Shown here one piece after another: positions 56,763-64,000 of a stretch of DNA of 64,000 nt (its first letter is position 1; each line of letters begins with the position of its first letter). Origin of the DNA: Glaciecola sp. 33A. Lineage in GTDB: Bacteria; Pseudomonadota; Gammaproteobacteria; Enterobacterales; Alteromonadaceae. The notes under the pieces were generated by a model, which worked only from the letters and a program-made list of their open reading frames with translations, was not told the origin of the DNA and made no database searches. The stretch covers positions 310,001 through 374,000 of the forward strand of contig NZ_PJAR01000043.1 in NCBI RefSeq assembly GCF_002836745.1. The letters run 5' to 3'. The position numbers and the translations under genes are program-made.

Positions 56763-57503
56763 ATGGCGCAACAAGAACTAATATATGGATTGCATGCGAT
56801 GACAGCGGTCATTGAGCGTGAGCCAGAGCGTTTGATTGAATTGTTCGTATTGAAAGGTCGTGAAGATGAAAGACTAGCTTATATTATTAATGAAGCTAGG
56901 CGACATGACATAGGCATTCAATTTTGTCAGCGTAAAACTTTAGATGATAAATGCAATGGTGAGCAGCATCAGGGCGTTGTTGCTCGAGCCAAACCGGGCA
57001 AGGTTCTCGATGAACACGATCTAGCTGTCATACTCAAAAGCCAAGCGTCACCATTTTTATTGGTATTGGATGGCGTTACTGATCCGCATAATTTGGGTGC
57101 TTGCTTACGTACTGCAGATGCAGCTGGCGTTCATGCAGTAGTTGTACCCAAGGATAAATCTGCAACATTGTCACCAACCGTACGCAAAGTAGCTTGTGGT
57201 GCAGCTGAATCGATCCCCCTAATTCAGGTCACTAACTTGTCACGTAGTTTAAAAGCAATGCAAGATGCAGGTGTTTGGATTGTCGGTACTGCTGGCGAAG
57301 CTGAACAGTCAATTTATACCTGTAAGCTGATTGGTCCAACAGCCCTAGTAATGGGAGCCGAGGGGAAAGGCATGCGGCGCCTGACACGCGAAAATTGCGA
57401 TGAGTTAATTAAACTACCCATGGCTGGCTCGGTCAGTAGTTTGAATGTGTCAGTGGCAACCGGTGTTTGTTTATATGAAATCGTTAGGCAACGCTTATTA
57501 TAA
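56763..57503 (+). CDS. rlmB: 23S rRNA Gm2251 methyltransferase RlmB
   Basis: SpoU-class 2'-O-methyltransferase for guanosine 2251 in the ribosomal P-loop. The N-terminal substrate-binding domain starts Y-G-L-H-A-M-T-A-V. The trefoil-knot SAM motifs are [11 protein letters not shown] near 100, G-A-E-G-K-G-M near 199 and S-V-S-S-L-N-V-S near 220. The length (246) is typical. It is the last gene of the rnr-rlmB pair, and downstream there is no rpsF cluster but the spc operon. Confidence 0.96.
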   Translation: MAQQELIYGLHAMTAVIEREPERLIELFVLKGREDERLAYIINEARRHDIGIQFCQRKTLDDKCNGEQHQGVVARAKPGKVLDEHDLAVILKSQASPFLLVLDGVTDPHNLGACLRTADAAGVHAVVVPKDKSATLSPTVRKVACGAAESIPLIQVTNLSRSLKAMQDAGVWIVGTAGEAEQSIYTCKLIGPTALVMGAEGKGMRRLTRENCDELIKLPMAGSVSSLNVSVATGVCLYEIVRQRLL

Positions 57504-57938
57504 AGGACTCATTTTCTTTGTAGGCTGAATTAGCGTATTATCTTAGCGGCAGCGGGCAATCGCAAGCATGCCAAAGACAATTAAGCGCGAAAGCTTAGTG
57601 CTCATAGGCTCAGTGCTCATGTAGATCGCTAGGTAAATTGCTCGTTTATACTGAGTAGGGTCAATCTCAGTACTGTTAACTTTTATCAACAACGCTATTA
57701 TGTTCTTAAGCAAGCTCCAAGATAGTGTCTTGTAAGCTACGAACCTCACCTAGAGCAAACAAATAAACCTAGTTGAATCAGAAATTAAACTACCGCTTAC
57801 CCTTATTTTCTGTTATAGTTTCGCGCCCATTTTGTAGGGGTGTCGTCTATTTTTTCTAAAATTTCTTTTGAAATCAAGGGTCAACTAGCGGCTAAGGGAC
57901 TCGAAAGAGTCATAATATTTAACAGCGGAGCACTAAAC
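57504..57938 (+). promoter_or_regulatory. spc operon leader and promoter region
   Basis: A 435-bp region between rlmB and rplN. TGTTATAGT at 57811-57819 is an extended -10, followed by the GC-rich discriminator-like GCGCCC, a feature of stringently controlled ribosomal promoters. Downstream GACTC-GAAA-GAGTC (57898-57911) is a GNRA-capped hairpin, and GCGGAG at 57925-57930 is the rplN Shine-Dalgarno sequence. An inverted repeat TACTGAG/CTCAGTA lies at 57649-57672. No rpsQ or rpmC remains are visible. Confidence 0.6.
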
Positions 57939-58307
57939 ATGATCCAAATGCAATCTAACCTGGATGTTGCCGATAACTCGGGGGCTCGCAGGGTTCAGTG
58001 TATTAAGGTTCTTGGTGGCTCGCATCGCCGTTATGCACATATCGGTGACATCATTAAAGTTACTGTCAAGGAAGCAATTCCTCGCGGTAAGGTTAAGAAA
58101 GGTGATGTTCTGAATGCAGTGGTGGTGCGTACTAGAAAAGGCGTTCGTCGCGCAGATGGTTCAACCATCCGCTTCGATAACAACGCAGCTGTTTTGCTTA
58201 ACGCAAACAAGCAACCGATTGGTACGCGTATCTTTGGCCCGGTCACTCGTGAGCTTCGTGGAAATTCATTCATGAAGATTATCTCATTGGCCCCAGAGGT
58301 ACTATAA
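57939..58307 (+). CDS. rplN: Ribosomal protein L14
   Basis: Large-subunit protein L14, 122 residues. The start is set at the ATG at 57939 ([15 protein letters not shown]), which matches the family and follows GCGGAG. An in-frame upstream extension to 57840 is not supported. It is the first gene of the spc operon, as in E. coli, but S10-operon genes do not precede it. rplX follows 12 bp later. Confidence 0.98.
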   Translation: MIQMQSNLDVADNSGARRVQCIKVLGGSHRRYAHIGDIIKVTVKEAIPRGKVKKGDVLNAVVVRTRKGVRRADGSTIRFDNNAAVLLNANKQPIGTRIFGPVTRELRGNSFMKIISLAPEVL

Positions 58308-58319
58308 GGAGTCACGATA

Positions 58320-58634
58320 ATGGCTAATAAAATTCGTCGTGATGATGAAGTAGTCGTGTTAGCGGGTAAAGACAAAGGAAAACAAGGCAAAGTCTTGAAA
58401 GTACTTTCGTCAGAAAGCCGTTTAGTAGTTGAAGGTGTTAGCATCGTCAAGAAACATCAGAAGGCCAATCCACAGATTGAACAGCCGGGCGGTATTATTG
58501 AGAAAGAAGCAACCATTCATGTGTCTAATGTAGCGTTAGTTAACCCAGCAACGGGTAAAGCTGATCGCGTTGGTTTCCGTGTTGAAGATGAAAAGAAAGT
58601 TCGTTTCTTTAAATCTAACGGCGACCTAGTATAA
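58320..58634 (+). CDS. rplX: Ribosomal protein L24
   Basis: Early assembly protein of the 50S subunit, 104 residues with a KOW motif at the N-terminus ([18 protein letters not shown]) and the later I-V-K-K-H region. Its length and position between rplN and rplE match the E. coli spc operon. A GGAGTCACGATA ribosome-binding region precedes it. Confidence 0.98.
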   Translation: MANKIRRDDEVVVLAGKDKGKQGKVLKVLSSESRLVVEGVSIVKKHQKANPQIEQPGGIIEKEATIHVSNVALVNPATGKADRVGFRVEDEKKVRFFKSNGDLV

Positions 58635-58649
58635 TAAATGGAGAGTACG

Positions 58650-59189
58650 ATGGCGAAACTGCATGATTTCTATAAAGAAACAGTAGTAGCTGAACTTGCG
58701 AAGCAGTTCGGGTACAAAAGCGTCATGCAAGTCCCTCGGATTGAGAAAATCACTCTAAACATGGGTTTAGGTGAAGCGGTAGCAGACAAAAAAGTTCTTG
58801 AATTAGCGCAAGCTGAAATGGCAGCAATTGCCGGTCAAAAACCAATTGTTACTGTCGCTAGAAAATCTGTTGCGGGTTTTAAAATCCGTGAAGGTTATCC
58901 GATTGGCTGTAAAGTAACCCTACGTGGCGAACGTATGTGGGAATTCCTTGAGAGATTAATCTCAATTACAATTCCACGTATCCGTGACTTCCGTGGTCTT
59001 AACCCGAAATCATTTGACGGTCGAGGCAACTACAGCATGGGTGTTCGTGAACAAATCATCTTCCCTGAAATCGATTTCGATAAAGTGGATAAAGCACGCG
59101 GTATGGATATTACTATCACTACCAGTGCACAGACTAACGACGAAGCGCACGCTCTATTGAGTTCGTTCAGCTTCCCGTTTAGAAAATAG
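58650..59189 (+). CDS. rplE: Ribosomal protein L5
   Basis: 5S rRNA-binding protein, 179 residues. The ATG at 58650 (M-A-K-L-H-D-F) is the family start; the ATG at 58638 sits before the GGAGAG binding site and is not used. The GCGAAACTGCATGAT sequence after the start is the same as in E. coli, where the rplE start region is the S8 target for feedback repression of the operon. Similar control here is inferred. Confidence 0.98.
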   Translation: MAKLHDFYKETVVAELAKQFGYKSVMQVPRIEKITLNMGLGEAVADKKVLELAQAEMAAIAGQKPIVTVARKSVAGFKIREGYPIGCKVTLRGERMWEFLERLISITIPRIRDFRGLNPKSFDGRGNYSMGVREQIIFPEIDFDKVDKARGMDITITTSAQTNDEAHALLSSFSFPFRK

Positions 59190-59201
59190 GGTGTAAGGGT
59201 T

Positions 59202-59507
59202 ATGGCAAAAGAATCAATGAAGGCACGCGAAGTAAAACGTGCCAAGCTGGTGAAGCAGTATGCAACGAAGCGGTCAGCGATTAAAGCGGTGATTAGTGAC
59301 GTAAACTCTTCTGACGAAGAGCGCTGGCAAGCTGTTCTTGATCTGCAAAAACTTCCACGTGACTCGTCTCCGTCGCGCCAACATAATCGTTGTCGCATCA
59401 CGGGCCGTCCACATGGGTTCCTACGCAAATTTGGTCTTTCCCGTATAAAGCTTCGTGAAGCTGCTATGCGTGGTGAAGTCCCTGGCCTTAAAAAAGCCAG
59501 CTGGTAA
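59202..59507 (+). CDS. rpsN: Ribosomal protein S14
   Basis: 30S head protein, 101 residues. It is the long, zinc-independent form: the C-x-x-C pairs of the short zinc form are absent, and [11 protein letters not shown] is present. The position between rplE and rpsH is standard. Confidence 0.98.
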   Translation: MAKESMKAREVKRAKLVKQYATKRSAIKAVISDVNSSDEERWQAVLDLQKLPRDSSPSRQHNRCRITGRPHGFLRKFGLSRIKLREAAMRGEVPGLKKASW

Positions 59508-59519
59508 GGAGAGCAGACT

Positions 59520-59912
59520 ATGAGCATGCAAGATCCTATAGCAGATATGTTTACCCGAATTCGTAACGGCCAAATGGCTTCTAAAGTTGCGGTTTCTATG
59601 CCTTCTTCTAAAGTACGTGTTGCTATTGCAAAAGTACTAGAAGCTGAAGGTTATGTCGAAGGTTCTTCGGTAACTGAAGGCGTAAAGCCTGTATTACAAG
59701 TTACTTTGAAGTATTTCGAAGGTAAAAAAGTAATTGATACAATCGAACGAGTTAGCCGTCCTGGTTTACGCATCTATAAGAAAAAAGATGAGTTACCAAA
59801 AGTGATGGGCGGACTCGGGGTTGCTATCGTGTCTACCTCAAAAGGTGTGATGACTGACCGTGCGGCGCGTAAAGCGGGCATGGGTGGTGAGATCATCGGT
59901 TATGTAGCATAA
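59520..59912 (+). CDS. rpsH: Ribosomal protein S8
   Basis: 16S rRNA-binding protein, 130 residues ([17 protein letters not shown]). In E. coli it also represses its own operon by binding mRNA near rplE. The C-terminal [13 protein letters not shown] signature is intact. AAGGAGAG lies before the ATG. Confidence 0.98.
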   Translation: MSMQDPIADMFTRIRNGQMASKVAVSMPSSKVRVAIAKVLEAEGYVEGSSVTEGVKPVLQVTLKYFEGKKVIDTIERVSRPGLRIYKKKDELPKVMGGLGVAIVSTSKGVMTDRAARKAGMGGEIIGYVA

Positions 59913-59925
59913 CAGGGGAATAATT

Positions 59926-60459
59926 ATGTCACGAATAGCAAAAGCACCTGTCGACATCCGATCTGGCGTAGAAATTACAATCGCCGGTCAAGAAGTCACA
60001 GTTAAAGGAAGTAAAGGTACATTGACTCGCCTCTTTAATAATGCAGTTGAAGTAGTCCAAGTAGAGAACCAGTTGAAAGCACTTCCTCGTGAAGCGTTTG
60101 CAAACCATTGGGCTCAAGCTGGCACTGCTCGCGCATTATTAGAACAGATGGTCGTCGGTGTAACTGATGGTTTTGAAAAGAAACTTCAACTTAATGGTGT
60201 TGGTTATCGTGCGAATGCACAAGGTAGCAAACTAAACCTTACGTTGGGCTTTTCACACCCTGTCGGCTACGAGATGCCTGAAGGCATTACCGTAGAAACC
60301 CCTACGCAAACTGAAATCATTGTCAAAGGCATTGATAAGCAGGTTGTAGGTCAGGTTGCAGCGAACATTCGCGCATATCGTCCACCAGAGCCATATAAAG
60401 GCAAAGGTGTTCGTTACGCAGATGAAACTGTGCGTCGTAAAGAAGCTAAGAAAAAGTAG
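59926..60459 (+). CDS. rplF: Ribosomal protein L6
   Basis: 50S protein near the factor-binding site, 177 residues, made of two related alpha-beta domains. S-R-I-A-K-A-P-V is the usual N-terminus and [11 protein letters not shown] the C-terminal L6 signature. It starts 13 bp after rpsH with AGGGGA upstream. Confidence 0.98.
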   Translation: MSRIAKAPVDIRSGVEITIAGQEVTVKGSKGTLTRLFNNAVEVVQVENQLKALPREAFANHWAQAGTARALLEQMVVGVTDGFEKKLQLNGVGYRANAQGSKLNLTLGFSHPVGYEMPEGITVETPTQTEIIVKGIDKQVVGQVAANIRAYRPPEPYKGKGVRYADETVRRKEAKKK

Positions 60460-60471
60460 GTAGGTAATACG

Positions 60472-60825
60472 ATGGATAAGAAATCAGCTCGCTTACGTCG
60501 CGCTACTCGCGCTCGTAAGAAAATTAGTGAGTTAGGTGCACATCGCTTGGTTATTAACCGCACACCTCGCCACATTTATGCTCAGTTAATCGCTCCAAGT
60601 GGTTCTGAAGTATTGGCAGCAGCTTCTACTGTGGAAAAAGAACTTAATGGTTCTTTAAAAGCCACAGGCAACGCAGAGGCAGCAGCGGCAATTGGTAAAG
60701 CGATCGCAGAACGTGCTATCGAAAAAGGCATTAAGAAAGTCGCCTTCGATAGAAGTGGATTTAAATATCATGGTCGTGTGAAAGCACTGGCTGATGCCGC
60801 TCGTGAAGCGGGCCTTCAGTTCTAG
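60472..60825 (+). CDS. rplR: Ribosomal protein L18
   Basis: 5S rRNA-binding protein of the central protuberance, 117 residues, basic N-terminus ([14 protein letters not shown]) and the C-terminal [12 protein letters not shown] segment. It cooperates with L5 in the 5S particle. Neighbouring gaps are 9-12 bp. Confidence 0.98.
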   Translation: MDKKSARLRRATRARKKISELGAHRLVINRTPRHIYAQLIAPSGSEVLAAASTVEKELNGSLKATGNAEAAAAIGKAIAERAIEKGIKKVAFDRSGFKYHGRVKALADAAREAGLQF

Positions 60826-60834
60826 GAGTTTAAA

Positions 60835-61338
60835 ATGGCTAAGCAAGAAGTTCAACAACAGGGTGATCTGTTAGAAAAGCTAATCGCTGTAAACCGTGTA
60901 TCAAAAGTTGTTAAAGGTGGTCGTATCTTTAGTTTTACAGCTTTGACAGTGGTTGGTGATGGCAATGGTCGCGTTGGTTTTGGTTATGGTAAGGCACGTG
61001 AAGTTCCTGCTGCAATCCAAAAGGCAATGGAAAAAGCTCGTCGCAACTTAGTTGACGTCGATCTAAACGGCAATACATTACAGCATCCAATTAAAGGTCG
61101 TCATTCTGGCTCTAAAGTCTACATGCAGCCTGCATCAGAAGGTACTGGTATTATTGCCGGTGGTGCGATGCGTGCAGTGCTTGAAGTAGCTGGTGTTCAG
61201 AACGTACTTTCAAAATGCTACGGTTCTACAAACCCAATAAACGTTGTACGTGCAACAGTTAATGCTCTAGTGGAAATGAATTCACCAGAGAAGATTGCTG
61301 CAAAACGTGGTTTGTCAGTCAAAGATATTTTGGGGTAA
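60835..61338 (+). CDS. rpsE: Ribosomal protein S5
   Basis: 30S protein of the mRNA entry region, important for accuracy, 167 residues. The double-stranded RNA-binding-like N-domain has G-R-I-F-S-F-T-A and [14 protein letters not shown], and the C-domain has the S5 signature. TAGGAG lies upstream of the ATG. Confidence 0.98.
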   Translation: MAKQEVQQQGDLLEKLIAVNRVSKVVKGGRIFSFTALTVVGDGNGRVGFGYGKAREVPAAIQKAMEKARRNLVDVDLNGNTLQHPIKGRHSGSKVYMQPASEGTGIIAGGAMRAVLEVAGVQNVLSKCYGSTNPINVVRATVNALVEMNSPEKIAAKRGLSVKDILG

Positions 61339-61344
61339 TCGAAC

Positions 61345-61527
61345 ATGTCTAAGATGATTAAAATAAAGCAAACTAAAAGCTCAATCGGGCGTCTTCCTAA
61401 ACATAAAGCAACGTTAGTTGGTTTAGGATTACGTAAAATCGGACAAGTACGTGAGTTGGAAGATACTCCGTCAGTTCGTGGCATGATCAACCGTGTTCAA
61501 TACATGGTTGAGATAGTAGAGGAGTAA
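61345..61527 (+). CDS. rpmD: Ribosomal protein L30
   Basis: Small 50S protein, 60 residues, with the conserved [17 protein letters not shown]-x-G-L-G-L-R motif. It lies between rpsE and rplO as in E. coli. A long minus-strand frame across it is a shadow. Confidence 0.97.
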   Translation: MSKMIKIKQTKSSIGRLPKHKATLVGLGLRKIGQVRELEDTPSVRGMINRVQYMVEIVEE

Positions 61528-61530
61528 TCT

Positions 61531-61965
61531 ATGAGACTTAATACTCTCGCTCCTGCCGAAGGAGCTAACAAAGCAAGTAAGCGCGCAGGTCGCGGTATCG
61601 GTTCTGGCTTAGGCAAAACTGGTGGTCGCGGTCATAAAGGTCAAAAGTCTCGCTCAGGCGGTACTGTTAGACCTGGTTTTGAAGGTGGTCAAATGCCTCT
61701 TCAACGTCGTTTACCGAAATTCGGTTTTACGTCACGTAAATCGTTCGTAACTGACCAAGTTACTCTCAGTGAAATTGCTAAAGTAGAAGGCGATATTGTT
61801 AATCTTGAAACTTTAAAAACAGCGGGTCTTATTAAAAAAGAAATCCTGTTTGTTAAAGTCATGAAGAGTGGCGAAATTAAGCGTTCTGTTACTTTAAGCG
61901 GTATCCGAGTTAGCAAAGGTGCACTCGAAGCGATTAACGCGGCTGGCGGTAAAGTAGAGGAATAA
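61531..61965 (+). CDS. rplO: Ribosomal protein L15
   Basis: Late-assembly 50S protein, 144 residues. The N-terminal glycine- and arginine-rich arm ([18 protein letters not shown]) and the C-terminal domain match the family. It starts 3 bp after rpmD, and secY follows after 5 bp. Confidence 0.98.
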   Translation: MRLNTLAPAEGANKASKRAGRGIGSGLGKTGGRGHKGQKSRSGGTVRPGFEGGQMPLQRRLPKFGFTSRKSFVTDQVTLSEIAKVEGDIVNLETLKTAGLIKKEILFVKVMKSGEIKRSVTLSGIRVSKGALEAINAAGGKVEE

Positions 61966-61970
61966 GCTAA

Positions 61971-63281
61971 ATGGCAAAACCAGGACAAGATTCAGGAGCA
62001 AAAGGTGGACTAAGCGAGCTTAAGGCCCGCTTACTATTTGTTCTTGGAGCAATTATCGTGTTTAGGCTGGGCTCTTACGTGCCTATCCCTGGTATTGACG
62101 GCAACGTGTTGGCTCAATTATTTGAACAACAGAAAGGCACTATAGTAGAGATGATGAATATGTTCTCTGGTGGTGCTCTTGAGCGTGCTTCAGTACTAGC
62201 GTTAGGGATCATGCCTTACATTACTGCTTCTATTATTATGCAGTTGCTTTCGCATATGTACCCTCCATTGATGGAACTTAAAAAAGAAGGTGAAGCAGGT
62301 AAACGGAAAATTAGTCAATACACAAGGTATCTTACTTTGATGTTAGCTATTTTTCAGTCTGTAGGTATTGCTACTGGTCTGCCAAATTTGGTTCAAGGTT
62401 TAGTAGTAAACCCTGGCATTGGTTTCTATTTTACAGCTATCGTAAGTTTGGTTACCGGTACCATGTTTTTAATGTGGTTAGGTGAACAGATTACAGAACG
62501 CGGCATTGGAAATGGTATTTCGATACTTATTTTCGCTGGTATCGTAGCGGGTTTACCAACAGCGATTGGTCAAACTGCTGAACAGGCAAGACTAGGTGAG
62601 ATTAATCTTCTATTCTTGTTAGTTATCGGTGCCATCATCGTAGCGTTGACATACTTGGTTGTTTTCGTAGAACGTGCGCAACGTCGCATTGTTGTTAACT
62701 ACGCAAAACGCCAACAAGGTCGCAAGGTTTTTGCAGCGCAGAGCTCACATTTACCCTTAAAGGTAAATATGGCGGGTGTTATTCCACCTATCTTTGCATC
62801 AAGCATCATCCTTTTCCCTGGCACGCTTGCTGGTATGGTTGGTCAGAACGAGACATTCTCGTTCTTGACTGATGTATCGCTAGCATTGTCTCCGGGGCAG
62901 CCTTTATACGTTATGCTTTATGCTGCAACGATTATTTTCTTCTGCTTTTTTTATACGGCATTAGTGTTTAATCCACGCGAAACAGCTGATAATCTAAAGA
63001 AATCTGGCGCTTTTGTTCCTGGCATTCGTCCAGGTGAGCAAACCTCTCGATATATCGATAAGGTAATGACTCGTTTGACATTAGCCGGTGCTCTCTATAT
63101 TACTTTTGTTTGTTTGGTGCCCGAGTTCTTACTACTGTGGTTTAACGTTCCGTTTTACTTCGGTGGTACATCACTACTCATTATATGTGTTGTGGTAATG
63201 GACTTTATGGCGCAGGTACAGACTCATTTGATGTCACATCAATATGGGGATGTTCTTAAGAAAGCGAATCTTAAGGGCTAG
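61971..63281 (+). CDS. secY: Preprotein translocase subunit SecY
   Basis: Protein-conducting channel of the inner membrane, 436 residues with ten transmembrane segments. [12 protein letters not shown] is in the first segment, [10 protein letters not shown] near 180, and the cytoplasmic loop with E-R-A-Q-R-R-I lies near 235. The plug and ring residues are in the usual places. It is the penultimate gene of the spc operon, with a 45-bp gap before rpmJ. Confidence 0.98.
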   Translation: MAKPGQDSGAKGGLSELKARLLFVLGAIIVFRLGSYVPIPGIDGNVLAQLFEQQKGTIVEMMNMFSGGALERASVLALGIMPYITASIIMQLLSHMYPPLMELKKEGEAGKRKISQYTRYLTLMLAIFQSVGIATGLPNLVQGLVVNPGIGFYFTAIVSLVTGTMFLMWLGEQITERGIGNGISILIFAGIVAGLPTAIGQTAEQARLGEINLLFLLVIGAIIVALTYLVVFVERAQRRIVVNYAKRQQGRKVFAAQSSHLPLKVNMAGVIPPIFASSIILFPGTLAGMVGQNETFSFLTDVSLALSPGQPLYVMLYAATIIFFCFFYTALVFNPRETADNLKKSGAFVPGIRPGEQTSRYIDKVMTRLTLAGALYITFVCLVPEFLLLWFNVPFYFGGTSLLIICVVVMDFMAQVQTHLMSHQYGDVLKKANLKG

Positions 63282-63326
63282 GCAATGTGCCTACCCCTTT
63301 AAGTTAGCTATTTACGGAGTGATGTG

Positions 63327-63440
63327 ATGAAAGTTCGTGCATCCGTTAAGCGGATTTGCCGTAACTGCAAGGTCATAAAACGTAACGGCGTTGTTAGAGT
63401 GATCTGTGTAGAGCCTAAGCATAAGCAAAGGCAAGGTTAA
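63327..63440 (+). CDS. rpmJ: Ribosomal protein L36
   Basis: A 37-residue protein encoded after secY. It reads [15 protein letters not shown] and contains the zinc ligands C-x-x-C, a later Cys and a His (V-I-C-V-E-P-K-H). This is the zinc-binding L36 form, and this is the conserved position at the end of the spc operon. CGGAGTGATGTG upstream gives a ribosome-binding site. Confidence 0.96.
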   Translation: MKVRASVKRICRNCKVIKRNGVVRVICVEPKHKQRQG

Positions 63441-63597
63441 TCCAAACTCTTTTAAATTAGAGTAAAAACATGGTTTTTAATATCGGGTTACTGTACTAGT
63501 ACCCGAGCCTTAAAACCTTTATTTGCATTTTTGTTACTGGGTAAGTATCCTATCGGGCTTTTTAGGCTAGTAACACTAAATATAAGGAGTGCTGTTA
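63441..63597 (+). promoter_or_regulatory. Alpha operon leader
   Basis: A 157-bp region before rpsM, rich in hairpins: CGGGT/ACCCG around 63484-63505, and GTTAC (63533-63537) with GTAAC (63570-63574) enclosing a CCTA...TAGG stem. In E. coli this leader binds S4 in a pseudoknot for feedback control of the alpha operon; a like structure is inferred but not modelled. TTGCAT (63523-63528) and TATCCT (63546-63551) with 17 bp between could be a weak promoter. AAGGAG at 63584-63589 is the rpsM binding site. Confidence 0.5.
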
Positions 63598-63954
63598 ATG
63601 GCCCGTATCGCTGGCATTAACATTCCTGATCACAAACACGCTGTAATTGCTATTCAAGCAATTTTCGGCATTGGCGCAACACGAGCGAAAGCAATATGTG
63701 TTGGTGCAGGTGTATCAGAATCAACCAAGATGAAAGATCTTGATGAAACGATCATTGATAAACTTCGTGAAGAAGTTGCTAAATTTACAGTTGAGGGTGA
63801 CCTTCGCCGTGAAGTATCAATGAGCATTAAACGTTTGATGGACCTAGGTTGCTTCCGTGGTATTCGCCATCGTCGTAGCTTACCTCTACGTGGTCAGCGT
63901 ACTAAAACAAACGCGCGTACCCGTAAAGGTCCTCGCAAACCTATTAAAAAGTAA
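63598..63954 (+). CDS. rpsM: Ribosomal protein S13
   Basis: 30S head protein, 118 residues. The start is the ATG at 63598 ([10 protein letters not shown]); the upstream GTG at 63589 overlaps the Shine-Dalgarno sequence and is not used. The C-terminal basic tail ([15 protein letters not shown]) is typical. It is the first gene of the alpha operon, followed 12 bp later by rpsK. Confidence 0.98.
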   Translation: MARIAGINIPDHKHAVIAIQAIFGIGATRAKAICVGAGVSESTKMKDLDETIIDKLREEVAKFTVEGDLRREVSMSIKRLMDLGCFRGIRHRRSLPLRGQRTKTNARTRKGPRKPIKK

Positions 63955-63966
63955 GCGAGGGTTACA

Positions 63967-64000
63967 ATGGCTAAAGCTCCTACTCGCGCCCGCAAGCGCG
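63967..64000 (+). CDS. rpsK: Ribosomal protein S11, 5' end
   Basis: Only the first 11 codons are inside the window (M-A-K-A-P-T-R-A-R-K-R). The sequence and the position after rpsM identify rpsK, the second gene of the alpha operon. CGAGGG lies before the ATG. The rest of the gene runs beyond the window. Confidence 0.92.
   Translation, partial: MAKAPTRARKR

Noticed and set aside
56415-56774. A 119-codon minus-strand frame rich in Phe, Ala, Gly and Leu
   Set aside because: It is the complement of the Lys/Ala/Pro-rich tail of RNase R.
57840-57938. N-terminal extension of L14
   Set aside because: The in-frame upstream codons do not resemble L14; the ATG at 57939 has a Shine-Dalgarno sequence and the family N-terminus.
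58031-59527. Long minus-strand frames opposite rplN and rplE-rpsN
   Set aside because: They run against highly conserved ribosomal protein genes, a common result of codon bias in such genes.

Overview
The window looks like chromosomal DNA of a marine gammaproteobacterium of the Alteromonadales (Alteromonas/Glaciecola/Paraglaciecola type). This is inferred from E. coli-like gene orders (gppA-rhlB-trxA-rho, yjeT-purA, rnr-rlmB, spc operon), a MotX subunit of a sodium-driven polar flagellar motor, several sodium-coupled transporters and a modest G+C content. No tRNA, rRNA, phage, IS element or CRISPR array was seen.

Layout: 1-6.2 kb holds the end of a PqiC-type lipoprotein gene, the magnesium channel mgtE, a permease and a DUF305/LVIVD lipoprotein. 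6.4-10.7 kb has glutathione reductase, oligopeptidase A and a Tag-like glycosylase. 11-14.4 kb is the ubiquinone operon ubiE-ubiJ-ubiB. 14.5-22.1 kb has a catalase-like peroxidase, gppA-rhlB, trxA, rho and a secreted amidohydrolase, followed by purE-purK. 23.9-30.4 kb is a carbonyl-stress-like block: two DJ-1/PfpI paralogues around a LysR regulator, with YqhD and an IorAB-type molybdenum hydroxylase. 30.8-38.1 kb carries a PCuAC copper chaperone, Dps, a PQQ-type sugar dehydrogenase, cnoX, yjeT, purA, an aldehyde dehydrogenase and a VOC protein.

38.1-49.8 kb is the most distinctive region. It is a peptidoglycan/MurNAc-salvage island with an NhaC-type antiporter, a lipoprotein that fuses an AmiD amidase to a YfeW-type serine hydrolase, an M14 peptidase, MurQ, a sodium:solute symporter, alanine racemase, a BadF/NagK-type sugar kinase and a glutaryl-CoA-dehydrogenase-like enzyme. 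No phosphotransferase transporter is present, so import by the symporter and phosphorylation by the kinase could replace MurP.

49.9-53.1 kb holds a solute-binding protein, an M28 peptidase and fre. Directly upstream of fre, where ubiD sits in relatives, there is a decayed ubiD pseudogene, recognisable by colinear UbiD residues interrupted by stop codons. 53.6-57.5 kb is motX-rnr-rlmB. From 57.9 kb to the end runs the spc operon (rplN to rpmJ) and the start of the alpha operon (rpsM, rpsK). The S10 operon is not upstream of rplN; rlmB is there instead, and rplN has its own extended -10 promoter with a GC-rich discriminator.

A recurring trait is short tandem repeats of 12-14 bp at gene ends, in intergenic DNA and inside coding sequences (ubiJ, the amidohydrolase signal peptide).
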